From contig JAAAUF010000181.1 in NCBI GenBank assembly GCA_015499985.1, forward strand, positions 1-53,958: 53,958 nucleotides of DNA, in the 5' to 3' direction. Origin of the DNA: Haplosporangium gracile (lineage: Eukaryota > Mortierellomycota > Mortierellomycetes > Mortierellales > Mortierellaceae). Below, one piece after another: positions 1-11,568 of this stretch. The translations under genes were made by a program, and so were the position numbers. Within the stretch, counting starts at the first letter, position 1, and each line of letters begins with the position of its first letter. Below the pieces are notes generated by a model. It did no database searches. It had not been told where the DNA came from and saw nothing but the letters and a program-made list of their open reading frames with translations.

Positions 1-3000
1 AAAAAAAAGAAGAATAAACAAACAAACAAACAAACACCTAAGCGACTGATAAAACAAAACAATGACAACGATTGAATGAATTGAAGAGAAGTTCCACAGA
101 GAGAAGGTTGCCGAGGGAAAGGGTGATCGGTAGGTTTTCCTCATTCGAATAGCCTGCGTAGTTTCTTTTTTATTTTTTGCAGTCCCGCTCATATGCATTC
201 AATACGCACAGAAAGGAACTGACGGTCTTTGACAAATCAATTCTAAACTCAAATAAACAATTTGTCGTTCCTTCTTTTGTTGTTTTTGTGTCCATCTGTC
301 ATTGCCAGTGCGCTGAGCTCAGTTGTCCCTCCTTTCATTGCTCTAATCTCGCACCAAAAGAAGTGTTCAATTGCTCCCCTCCCCCTACTGCGAAACACAG
401 ACACGTATGCTAATTCATCTGTGCAGGAAGGGGTATAATCCTCCTTGCATCCACATCGAGCACGATTCGTTCTTTCCCTCATCCCCTCTCTTCTCTCGAT
501 GATCTTTCATTTTGGCTGAACTTGGCACAGAATGACAAAAGAAAGAAAGCTGCAAGTAACAGACTTGTTTTCAGATGCAATTACTCTCCTTTTTGATAAA
601 AAAAAATACAACAGCGCCTTCATTCCTTCCTCGATACCGCCAAACTTATCAACACCCCCACGCCTATGCTCACCTCCCGGTTCAATTCTTTGGAATCGAA
701 TGAATGAAAGGCAAGTGCAGCGTTGGCTCTTTTTTGGGTAAAGAGAAGCAAAGATAGGAGCCAGGGAAGGGAAAGGGGGTAAGAGGGGGTGCACAACTCC
801 CTTCAACACAGTTTTTTTTTTCGATCGGAGAGAAACGATTTTCCCGCTCGCCCACTGGTCGAACAAGATCAAAGAGAAAAATATATAGCTGTCTTTGATT
901 ATCCAGTCAAGTCAATCGTTATATCCCTAAATCGCCCATATGCTTCTTTTTTGGGTGGTCGACTTCGCAGTTTGGGTCAACTGAGAAAAGACAATAACAA
1001 ATAACCATACACACAGACAATCCCCCGTTCCTCCCGAAAGGAAGCCAGAGGGAATTGGAAATTCCTCCCTATGAATGACGGAATCTCAAACGCACAGTTG
1101 GTGCTGACGCGTACATTGCTTTTTGACGTTTGAAAATGAAACACCCTCCCTCATCATCTTGGTAACAACGAACAAAGCACCGCAGTACACTACATCACAC
1201 CAAAGAATGAAAGATGGAAGAAAGGTAAGGATGATGCTAGCTTGTAGAAGGAGAAGGAACAGCTCAGTCCCCTTTTACAAATCCAATGGTGCAAGATGTA
1301 AATAAATAGGCAAAGTTAAGCTTGCTCTGAACTGACCGCTTTGTTGTTTGGACACCCTGGTTGGTCACACAGAGGAATTTGTCAAGCTCTTAACAATTGT
1401 CATCACCAACCATATCCTAAGTGACTGCCTTTTTTCTTTACCCGTTCACTCACGCGCGAGACATGGATATAGACACTCTGACTTGACTGCATGAACGTAC
1501 ACAAGTCCAAGTGTCTCTCTCATTTTTAGTGCTCAGGCAGAACAGAAACGCCGTTCAAAACAACGCAGTCAATTGCGGGAAAAGAAAAGCGCAAAGTCAA
1601 AGATTTGATGAAAGATTGACTTTTCTGTCAGCACCGCCTGGATACCCAGAATTGCAATTACCGTGATGCACCATGATGTGTGCATTTGTTGCTATTAGCT
1701 ACTTGAGCAAAAATAAAGAAAACAGGACTTGGCAATGCCAAGGGTGTATGCGTATACCAACATGAGATCAAGTTAAACGAAAGGGAGAGATGAGGCTGAG
1801 AGAAGCCGCCTTATGGGCATCAGAAAAAGAAATTAAAACACATGAAATTCTATCCTTTTCTTTTTCTTTACTTTTGTGACAAAATCGGTGCCCCTTTTCC
1901 CAGATATGGTGGTCTAGTTAGTCATACCTTTACTGTGGTATTTGTAGTGCACCAGAGATCGCTTGTTTGCTCCTTGTCTCTTTTCACGTATTGCAAGAGA
2001 CAGTAACTGAACTGACAAGTGTTTCTTTGGTGCATCCCAGACTCGTATTCTCTTCATTCGCTACCGGTTGAGGGTATTGCAGCTACCCTACAATCCTGTC
2101 TACGAACCTTGCCCTTCTGCAACACTATGATCGTCCTCCCTTGTCGCTTTTTTCATGTTGCAAGCAAAGAAAGACACACGCACACGTTAACCCTTAATCA
2201 GTCCCCCCATCACTTTCCGCTCTCCGCCCATACGCAAATTGCCTTTTTGAGCACAACATTTGTTCCCGCCTGCGCAGACAGACACACAAACACACAACTC
2301 GGAATTCGACCATTCTTTTTTTGTCGTCGTTCCTGAATGACTCCCACACCTTTTTTGTATCTTCATCGCTATGTTTTGTGCAACGGAGTGAGTAGGCGAT
2401 CATAGGAAACAAAACATTATGAAAACCATGTTTTCTTCTTTGACTACGTGGCCTAGTCCTTTACCGACACAATTACTCAGACCCATGCGTCTGCTGCTGA
2501 GCAGTTCCCGATCTCCTCCTGTCAAAACTAATAATGTCGACTCACTTATCCTGCCCCTGGATGGCCCGGCTTTACTATTTTACCTACCACAACCAATTAC
2601 AGGCTAACCCAACTCTGTCTCTCCTGGATCGGATTCGGTGTTGTTGCACCCTTATTTTCATATACACTGAGTCGCATATGTGAGTTGACGCGTTCGGTCG
2701 AAACGTCTCCACCCTCACTCTCTTGTTCCTCTGTCATCCCTCACCCCACCTCTTTTCTCCTTCTCGCCCCTGTTTTAAAAATTCTCTTTTGCGTTATGGA
2801 GAAGGGGAAGAGGAGAGAACTAAGGAAAATACGTAAAACAACACCACACCGCCCTTACATACGTGGCCTTATTTTTACTGCTTTCCTTTTCTTTGCCTTT
2901 TTTTTTTGCATGACTTTGATGTTTCTTCTATGCATGTTGCATGTCGATGCTCTTGATCCCGACCCCCCTCACCTCCCCCCCTTTTTTTATTTTCTTCACT

Positions 3001-3445
3001 TGCCATTTCGTTGTTTGTTTTCGTCAACTGCATCTTCCTGTAGCATATTTCCCTGCATTTTCATCCGATGTGAACCGGGGAATAAAAGGCAGCAAGGGCG
3101 AGGTGGTTTTTGTGATCTTTGGAAAGTGGGGAAGGAGGGGGGGGGGGGATATACAATTAAGCCATAGTGATGTTTCCTCGTAGGATTGGCGGGTACAAAG
3201 TGTACAAAGCCATAAGGTAGAGTCAGATATGATGCGTAATCGTCTCGAAAACTGCAGCAGCCAGATGAGAAGAAAAATGAAAACCCTCTCGTTTGAGTTT
3301 GTGTTTTGACTTTTTTGTACAACCTGTCGAGCCTATTTTCGGACTGCTTTCTCAATTCCCACTACGACCGATTAAAGGCACGCACTTTGCGCACCTCAAG
3401 TTGCAGTACATTCCTTGTCTGCCTCCTCACTGCCATCAACCCACC
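1..3445. other. gene-free interval at the left edge
   Basis: No reading frame here has recognisable protein content and I could not join any to a neighbour by splice sites. Low-complexity sequence seen: a CAAA-type repeat near 15-36, scattered poly-A/poly-T, and a 12-base G run at 3137-3148. The last 150 bases lead into the F-box pseudogene. Confidence 0.5.
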
Positions 3446-5098
3446 ATGGCGTCAGCTCTTCGGGTCCTCCACATCCCTGAACTTCTCTTCATGGTTTTGG
3501 AGAACTTGGAGTCTGCCGGGATTTCAAACCTGAGCCAGACAAGTCGGCGACTGAACGTCCTTTGCGCGCCTATTCTCTACCGCCCATTCGATCTTAATTG
3601 TGCTTCGGGGCGCAGCAGATAGCTCCAGTCACCAGAAGCCCGCCGAGCACTTGCCAGGAACTCACCGTGCCATAGCTTGAGTTTACTTAATTCCTCAACT
3701 GCTTCACAGTCTATCGGAGCTTGTCGGCGTTGACTTTGACGTCGATACCCCTGGACCGCCTCCACCTGTCCTGTCCGCTATTCTAGCCTGCTCTGAAGAC
3801 TCGGATCTTTGCGCTCGCCTTGCTCACCTTGGCTGTCGGTATCCACAGTTCCTATACAATATACACAGGAACTCCCCTAGATTTGGCCAAAACAATCTCG
3901 GGATTTCACTTTCTCAAGGTCTTGGAGCTGATGATATTGATCAACGATGACATGGACGTCACGACGTGGCTCTTGGTACGAGGTTTTATTCTTCTGGTCT
4001 GTTCAGTGTCGATCAAGAGCTTCAAGGGAGAGGAACTGGATTACGTCTATCGTCATTTCCTCAAATCCGACTTTCATCATGCTGATACCGATACTGTCAC
4101 TGATGGTGGTGGGTTGTTGAGGATGACGATGACAGTGACTAGGTCAAGAAACTACGGCCTTCTGATCAATTTAACCAAGTTGCGATTACCGGACATGGAC
4201 GAGATCATCAACCTGCAGCTCTTCGCCGAGGTTGTGAATCACTGTTTGAACGTCGAGTCTCCAGCGATGTCCAGACGAACCTCTTACACCGATTGACCTG
4301 AGCTGGCAGTTGCCATTTTCAACTGCTTTTCAAGGCCCAAGAAACTCAGCCATACTACCGCATAGGGGCAATCTCTTAAGTCCCTGTATTCTATCATGCT
4401 GTTCATGCCAGAGAACTAGCTGCAAAAGCTGCAACAATTGGGATGTCGGCTGAAGGGAGGACAATAAAGTGGTCAAGAATGCTATTCAGAGACATTGCGA
4501 TATGCTGAGAGTAGTCGACTTTTCACGGCTCAGCTGTGGAGATCTGGATGTTGGAGTTGTTTTTAGGCACTGTCCTGTTCTGGAAGTCTTGAAGCTTGGT
4601 ACGTGCGAAAACCGTGGCGCCTCCGCTATTCATCTCGGAAACTTGGCTGAGACAATCCCATGAGCGTGTATCAAGTTGTACCATCTCGAAATCAAGATAT
4701 TAGACACCGTTATTCATTGGATCAAGTACAAGCAGTCACCCTACTATCTGCGACCCACACCAGTTATTCTTTCCACAGAGGAGACGGCCAAGTTCTCACT
4801 GCTGGAGTGATTTTACCGCCAGATCGGAACACCAGTGGACTTGGAGTACTTGCATCTGTATGCTAATTTGTCAGTGGACCTGAACATCAAATAGTCCCTT
4901 CCAGCAATGCTCAGTTTCGGTGAGTACGAAGACACGTTGCCGTCGGAACGGCCTTTGCTTGACTCTTTTGAGTGGTCTGACCAAGTTGAGGATGCTGCGC
5001 GGAGTTGTCCGACCGAACACGGAAGAGACCATGGCTACGATGGGATGAGCCGAGACGCGATTGATGTCGACCCATTGGAAAAGACAAGAGATAAATAG
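3446..5098 (+). pseudogene. F-box/LRR protein gene, broken
   Basis: The ATG at 3446 has a good context (CACCATGG) and opens an F-box-like segment of about 58 residues (HIPELLFMVLENLESAGISN, then SQTSRRLNVLCAPILYRPF). This is the usual start of the large fungal F-box/LRR family, where the F-box binds Skp1 in an SCF ubiquitin ligase. The frame stops at 3620-3622. Leucine-rich pieces continue downstream in shifted frames: about 3690-4296 (with a further stop near 3784), 4469-4663 (VVDFSRLSCGDLDVGVVF-like LRR) and 4907-5098 (acidic tail with FEWSD). No GT-AG introns that I could find remove all the stops, so I read it as a decayed copy with several frameshifts and stops. An unusual multi-exon gene is the alternative. 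Confidence 0.6.
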
Positions 5099-6444
5099 TG
5101 AAAAAAGTGAAGAGGAGGAGGTGGTTGACGAGAGCGAACTGAGGGTGAAAATAATGTTCTGGTAATGAAAAGTGACATGCTGTGAACGAGTAATTTGCGA
5201 AAAGTAACAAGAGATAAAGAAGGAAACAAAAGACTTGGTTTAGAGGAGATGACCTACAAAAGACAGAAAGTACAAAAAACAAGAAAAAGAAGGCTAGAGA
5301 GGACAGGTTTTGAACCTCCTTAGTTCCTCATTTCTTAATTGGGCCTTCAAGAGTTGTAAAAATTACTAACGCATCCATGAAAACCAGCAAGCCTTATCTA
5401 CCTCTCAGCCCCTGGCGTTCACAGAAAGTAAAAAAAAGATGAGAGGGAAACGCTAATAAAAGATAAAAGAAAAGGGATGCGGAGGGACAGATTTGATCCT
5501 GCATACCCTCATTTTAAAAGGTTGGTTGTATACGATAATCGTTTTGGAGTTGCTGTTGCTGTTGCTTGTGCTGTTTCGCCATTGCCGATTTGGAAACTGC
5601 TAACACATCCTTGAAAATCGAAAGTTGCGGGTGGTCATGGTCATTAATACCTTACTGCTCCTATTAGCAGCGAAGCGAGGTTCTGTTGGAGTTTGTAATG
5701 GGCGGAAAAAATATATAGCTGCTGGCGCGGTTTTGCATCAAAAAAGAAAAAAGAGAAAAAAGGGCACATTAAAGGCTAAGTTTTTCAGGAATAGAAAAAT
5801 CAAATTGAACGCCCCCAGACAATGTTCAATTTTTCGAACGGAACTCGATTTTGGACACAACACACAAGAAAGTAGGGCATGAAGGTCGACAGAGCAGACA
5901 ACATTGGCTGTTTGTTGTTGAGCGTCTTGTTCTTGTGTGTGCCTGAAACGTCCATTTTTTTTTTTGCTTTAGTTTGAGCTACTCAGTATGTCTCAATCAC
6001 CTTCTAAAACACACACTGATGGTGTTGAGTAGAAATTGTTCGAGTCGAACTTTTAGTCCGTCCGCGACACATGCTTTCGCTTTTCCAATCATAAGCTCTA
6101 CACCACAACTTGGAAAAAGTACCGAATACACATGAATCACTTCATGCTGCCTTACAATTTGGTGCGCACATTATCTGCGTAGCTAGCATGTTCGACAGCT
6201 GTTGATTCTCTACACAGATAACATTGTTAACGTCACTTGCCTGATGAAGACCTTCATGCCGCACTGTCTCGCTCTCCTTCAACCCATGTTCCAAGTTTGA
6301 TGGCGTATTTTAATGACACAAATCGGCTGTAAGTTATACGCATGGATCCATGCGTTGTTCCTCCTGTTATCCTGCAGCAAATCAAGGAGAAGCAGTAGTG
6401 ATGAACGCTAGCAAGAGAGGAAGCTGAGGTATCGATTGTTTCCA
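5099..6444. other. intergenic, A-rich, with a diverged repeat pair
   Basis: This lies between the F-box pseudogene and the 3' end of the p24 gene. No coding potential was recognised. It holds two diverged direct copies of one segment at about 5297-5385 and 5479-5619 (listed separately). Confidence 0.5.
5297..5619. repeat. two diverged direct copies of a short segment
   Basis: Copy 1 (5297-5337 and 5365-5385) and copy 2 (5479-5516 and 5599-5619) share the same order of blocks: a GAGGGACAG/TTTGAACC-like block, a TCCTCATTTTA-like block, then CTAACRCATCCWTGAAAAYC. Copy 2 carries about 60 extra bases, including a GTTGCT-rich stretch, between its blocks. The similarity was aligned by eye. Origin unknown; possibly a decayed repeat or a duplicated 3' UTR of the neighbouring F-box copy. 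Confidence 0.35.
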
Positions 6445-7401
6445 TTAAACGACTCGCTTGACCTCAAAGAAGCGCTTGAGATAGGTGATCTGGAAGGCAC
6501 AAACCACAAAGAGGATTCCTGACTGGAACAATGACCACCACATCACACGCGAGTTTGTGCTCTCAGCAGCTTAAGGAAAAGATTGAAAGAAGGTCAATGT
6601 TAGCAATGTCCACATTTCAAAGAGCGAGGAGTTAGAAGCAATAGGGTCCAAATTAATGGGCGAGACTTACTGCTGCGATGCGTCCGCTCGCGGGCGATAG
6701 TATATTCCTGCTCGTTTATGATCTCCTCGATTCCTGCAGCCAACTCACGAAGCTCGTGCGCCAAGGGGTCTACCTTATTAGCTATCCACGACAGAAACAA
6801 CCAACGGGCATCATGTCAGAACACTATCGACGCTCTTGATACCACGTACTACGAGCATATGCTGCAGTCCAACGACTCCATTTGACGCACTTACTGATAT
6901 CTTCCACGAAAGGTTTGATAACAATGACATTGAAACTGAGGGTCTTGTCAGTAACAGTTGAGAAGGAGTTGCTGAAGCAGTATTCATATCTTCCCTTGAC
7001 CAGTGCTACGTGGTTAAACGTCTCCGAGGGTGATCTGCGAGCATCCTCCACCAACTCTCCGCTTGGGTTTGTAATCTATTCTCGTGAAAAATAAGAATAG
7101 AGATATTCAGACTAAACAATTAAACTTTTTGACGCATTTTTTCCATTTCTCTTGTACGAGAATGTATTCAAAACGATAAGTCAGACCTGCTTTTGTCAGT
7201 GCAGAAGTGCGAGCTTACCCAGAAGTCGATGTCGAGATTGCCTCCATCGCCGACCTGGAAAGAGATGTGAAGGTTGTCTTCCTTGTCGAGCATTTCGAAG
7301 AAGCATCGCTGTTCCTGAGGAGGCACGGCGATGCTGAATGCGGCGATGGACTGGATGGTCACCAGAGTGGCGACGACGAGGAGGGCGAGTTTCCTGAGCA
7401 T
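6445..7401 (-). CDS. emp24: p24 family cargo receptor (Emp24/TMED2-type)
   Basis: Four exons: 7401-7219, 7075-6895, 6781-6671 and 6569-6445, all with GT-AG introns and phases that join to 199 residues, the normal p24 length. Residues 1-21 form a signal peptide (LALLVVATLV, IAAF). A GOLD domain follows, with its two cysteines in QEQRCFFEML and YEYCFSN. Next comes a coiled-coil region ending EQEYTIARERTHRS, then one membrane span (MWWSLFQSGILFVVCAFQI). The short cytosolic tail LKRFFEVKRVV has the diphenylalanine COPII signal and basic residues of the TMED2/Emp24 class. p24 proteins cycle between ER and Golgi and load cargo, especially GPI-anchored proteins, into COPII vesicles. The tail favours Emp24 (p24-beta) over Erv25 or Erp types. 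The gene is divergent from the LIM gene, 763 bp away. Confidence 0.92.
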
Positions 7402-8164
7402 GGTGGTGTACGTGTTGAGCCACTGTAGAAGTAGCGGTTGGTGAGCACAGAGTAAAAAAGTGAAAGCGGATAAAAGAAAAGAGCGTTGGCAGAGACCTGT
7501 TGGCTGGAAAGGAATCACGACTCTCGGAGACGGGATATATGGAAGAAATCAGGATCGTAATTGCTGTCGAGGTGGTCTGTGTGTGGCTGGCCGGATTAGC
7601 TATTCTGATTGATCACTGATATTTTGTTTTTTTTCGCGTCCAGGTCGCGTCCTTTGAGGGTATCTCCATTCAGGCGCCAATCTGATGATTTCATTGTGCG
7701 CCACCCTACATAGACAACATGACCGCGTCTGGGTAAACTGTCGTCATAATAGGTAGTCATTCCCAATCTCCGCCTGTTCTATGTATCCAGTCACACCAAT
7801 GACGACGATGAATTTGCCCCTATTCTCGCGTGTGGCTGACATGAATGACCTCTGACCTTGCCCTGACTTCGGACTGCCTGACCTTCCCACAGATGGATCC
7901 CTTTTTTTTTTCTTTTTTTCTTTGCACTAAAGCGCTATCTCGCCTCCTTCTTTTTCTTCCTTTTTTTTCCATTTCTTCTTTTATTGACCTCATTCCCATT
8001 CCACAAATACCATTCAGCCACATTCCCTCAATCTTCTCTCTCTCTTCCTTTTCCTTCACTCAACCACACGTACCAACTACACCGACGTTGCTCCTCCTCT
8101 TGCAACACCACTACTTTTTCAACTCTCCACTCTCCCTCTCATAGCCTTGTCCGACCTTCAGGTC
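7402..8164. promoter_or_regulatory. divergent intergenic region between p24 and LIM genes
   Basis: This 763-bp spacer must hold both promoters. The half next to the LIM gene (about 7900-8150) is strongly pyrimidine-rich on the plus strand, as expected for a fungal core promoter and leader. No clear TATA box was found for either gene. Confidence 0.55.
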
Positions 8165-11100
8165 ATGGCATATATTACAAAGGACCAGCTCAGTATGTCG
8201 ACCATCAAACTCTTCTCTGTCTTTATTATTCCCTATTTCCATTATTCAGTAAACAACTTGCGCCACTGACCACCGATACCCCTCCTGATTACATTCTTCC
8301 TTACACCTTCACTTTCATAGATATGTATCTTCAAAAGGTAAATGGTCAGTCTGCAGGAGGACCAGGAGCCACTGGCACAGCAAAGTCTCGCTCGACCTTG
8401 AATGGTCCCCGTCCTTACAACTTTGGATCCAAAGTCAGCAGCCGAAAGGTCTTTCAGGATGGTGGTGGCGCCTCGCCTTTGATGTCACCTTCTTCGCGTA
8501 TGACCCCAACAACCACTGCGCATATTGAAAACGCAGTCAAGACCTTGGGTCTTTCCTCAGCACCCAGTCCTTCGAGCCAGGCTGCTCGTGCCTCGAGTCC
8601 AATCCTGGAATCGATGGGAGAATTTGGACCACCACCTGCTCCGATTATCATGGAATCCATGGGTTCGGATGACTATGGTCCGCTAGACAACCATTTGTAT
8701 CAGCAGCAGTTTGGAGGGATGACGAATGGTCCGTCGTCTCAGCACGGAGGGGCTGGACAGAATTGGCCGGGCAATGGATATGGACCTGGACCACATCAGC
8801 ATCCACAACATTACGCAGTAGGATATGGTTCACAGACTGTTAGTCCAGGAGGGTACTATTCCAACGGCAATCATAACCACAACAATAATTATTATGACCC
8901 TAATATCCAGCATCAACAACAACAGCAGCAGCAACCACAGTACCCTGTCCATCTGAGCCAAGAACAATACTTGCAGCTTCAACAACAGCAATACCAGCAG
9001 CAGCAAGAGTATCTTCGACAGAAGCACAGCCAGAGTGCTGCAGCCCATGGATATTATCCTACAAACGCAACAGCTTCAGGGCACATGCAAAGTCCAGAGG
9101 CCACTCCTATCCTTGCTCAGCCTGTTCCAAAACCTGCGACTGTCTCCAAGACAATCACCCCTCGGATCGTTCCTATCGTCGATATCCCTAAGTACACGAC
9201 CATCAACCCGCCCAAGTCCCAGATCGAGACTCTCAACGACGAGCAGGACGACGATGATTGGGTTCCTGAACCTCCACCTCGGAATCTTCCTAATAGGTCA
9301 CCTGTCGTTGCTGCTGCTGCTGCTGCTGTAGACAAGCCAATGCCCAAGCCGCCCTCTCGATCACGCACTCCCATCGATACTGTCTTCTTGCCCGATCGAC
9401 CCCCGACTCCAAAAATTTCAATCCCTCCAAAATCGGTTAGCTCAGAGACCTATCCTGCTTCTGCCTCTGCCTCAAGTGCTGCCACTGATTCACCCCGATC
9501 CAAGCTATCCTCCCATCCAACCACACCTAGTGTGACAGATGCACTAAGTTTGGCGGAAGAGATATCGCAGGAGGACAGGATACCGATGCCGCCCCCGAGA
9601 GAGTTCCGACGTAAGAGCACTGCTTCGCCCACCTTTACAAACTCGTCCTTAACCATGAGCGATCGAACGACTTCAAGTGGAATCTTCAGTTTGGGACCCT
9701 CTACCAGCACTAGCTCGGTAACTTCATTGAGCTCGTCCATATTTGCTCGATCAGACAGTGCGTCATCGACTAATAGCAGCAGCTCCAGGGCTAAAGTCGC
9801 CAATCCTACCCCGGGAAGTGTGCGCGCCAACTCTGCAAAGGTCAATGCTTTGGCTGCATCAGGAAACAGCAACTCGAATCCAAAGACGGTGTCCTCCAAG
9901 GGCACTAGTTCGACTATCCGGTCCTCCAACGCGACTGCAACTGCAACATCCAACCCATGGACCACTCGCAAAGCCGTCGAGGATCCACGGAAGAACTCTC
10001 ATTCAAAGGGCACTGGCTCGTCAACGCCCAAGACCAGGATATCGCTCGACCTCCGTGCGTCTTCATCGTCATCGACTTCATCAGATTCTGCTCCCGCCAA
10101 GAGTCAGTCGGCAGTCATTCCATCAGAGGTGTATGCCGACAAGGAGCTCCCACCCGTCCGAACAGCAACACCACAGTCTCGTTCATCAACGCCCAGAGTC
10201 CAGGAACCCATCCCAGTCGACTATGACAGCAAGTGTATTTTGACAGAGGAGGACAAGTTGGCAATGATCCCTAGGGCAGATGACGAGACCAAGGAGATTT
10301 TGGTCGAGCGGGAGGTGCCCGTGTCAGTAGCTATGGCTGCAACATCGAAACCCGTCACTCCCCCGGCAAAGCCAACTCGCAATGGTGGAGATCACACAGG
10401 TGGATCCAGTCTGTTTGTCTGTGCGAGCTGCGACGAGCCAATCTCGGGTACCATGATCACGGCGATGGGAAAACGATGGCACTCGGACCATTTTGTCTGC
10501 TCAATCTGTGATCTCAACCTAGAGCATGTCCAGTTCTTCCACAAGGACGGTCAGCCTTATTGCCATTTCGATTACCATGATAAGTTCAGCCCCAAGTGTG
10601 GTCACTGCGACACTCCGATTGAGAACGTAAGTACTTCTCTCCTTTCCTCCGCGGTGGAAATGAACTATACGTTCCGCCCAAAAATAGAATTTGCTAGCTT
10701 ATGCGTATCGCCCATTTGCTTTTTGTGTGTTATAGGAATGTCTAACGGCATTGGGCAAGAGCTGGCATCCAGGCCACTTTTTCTGCCGAGAATGCGGTGA
10801 CCCATTTGAGGAAGACGGATACATGGTCCACGACGGTTATCCATACTGTGAAAAGGACTATCTTCGTCTGTTTGCTCCCAAGTGCTCGGGTTGTCGGGAC
10901 CCGATCCAGGGTGACTTTATCAGCGCATTGAAGGGCAAATGGCATCGCGATTGCTTTGGTTGTACTGTAAGTTTGAAAAAAAAAAAAAAAAAAGGAGGAG
11001 ATCCATCCTGCGCTTCAATTATTTATGGTACTCTTTTCTTTGTACGGCTCCAGTTTTTACGAGGGTACCACATCTGACTCCTACTGACATCCGTATTTGC

Positions 11101-11269
11101 CTTTGCTCTACGTCCCCTTTACTTTTTTTTTTTTTGTAAACGTTGATGAAAATGATAGGTTTGCCATATTGGGTTCGACTCGTCGTCTTACTATGTCGAG
11201 AACGGTAAACCATATTGCAAGACGCATTACAAGAATGGTTCCCGAGCGACTGCCACCCCAACTGCTTGA
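8165..11269 (+). CDS. paxillin-like protein with three C-terminal LIM domains
   Basis: Four exons: 8165-8192, 8321-10626, 10736-10966 and 11159-11269, giving 891 residues. The first coding exon is only 28 nt (MAYITKDQL); it is supported by a GTATGT donor and TTTCATAG acceptor. The large frame is open upstream of 8321 but that part looks like leader and intron. Residues 1-705 are disordered, with Gln-, Asn-, Ser- and Pro-rich tracts. Three LIM domains follow from about residue 710, each with the Cys/His ladder: CASCDEP...WHSDHFVCSIC, CGHCDTP...WHPGHFFCREC and CSGCRDP...WHRDCFGC with the next cysteine in exon 4. Zinc ligands look intact. The architecture matches fungal paxillin-like proteins (Pxl1 type), which act in actin rings, cell polarity and Rho signalling. 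The ortholog is not certain; other three-LIM fungal proteins exist. The last intron contains a 15-base A run. Confidence 0.88.
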
Positions 11270-11442
11270 ACACTTTCTCACCGTTTTACAACAATGAATA
11301 CATGATTGCAAACGAAACTGATATCCCTCAAGTCTCTCCTCTCCACAAGTAATCATAATAGTAGTTGCAGTAGTTGAGCCGTTCGCTATAGACTTCTCTC
11401 CCACAAACGAATGAATGCTCGATGTCTCAAAAATGCACAAAA

Positions 11443-11448
11443 AATAAA
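11443..11448 (+). terminator. AATAAA poly(A) signal, LIM gene
   Basis: AATAAA lies 174 bases after the LIM stop codon, in an A-rich stretch. It is the best poly(A) candidate for the plus-strand transcript. Confidence 0.45.
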
Positions 11449-11464
11449 ACAAAATCTGGTCGCG

Positions 11465-11470
11465 TTTATT
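11465..11470 (-). terminator. AATAAA poly(A) signal, FAH gene
   Basis: TTTATT on the plus strand reads AATAAA on the minus strand, 99 bases after the FAH-family stop. It faces the LIM signal 17 bases away, so the two 3' ends probably meet or overlap. Confidence 0.45.
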
Positions 11471-11568
11471 ATTTAGACGCCTAATATTTTTGGGAAAATT
11501 GGAGTAGATGATGATATGGACGGACAAGAAAACCAATTGGAGGTGCAGTTGTGCTGCAGTTATGTTTT

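Noticed and set aside
5305..5330. tRNA-like TTTTGAACCTCC on the plus strand
   Set aside because: The T-stem pairs only three bases and no D or anticodon arm is found.
7984..8322. Longer open frame upstream of the LIM gene as an N-terminal extension
   Set aside because: It translates a pyrimidine-rich leader and the proposed first intron; a short exon at 8165 with a good donor and acceptor gives a better start.
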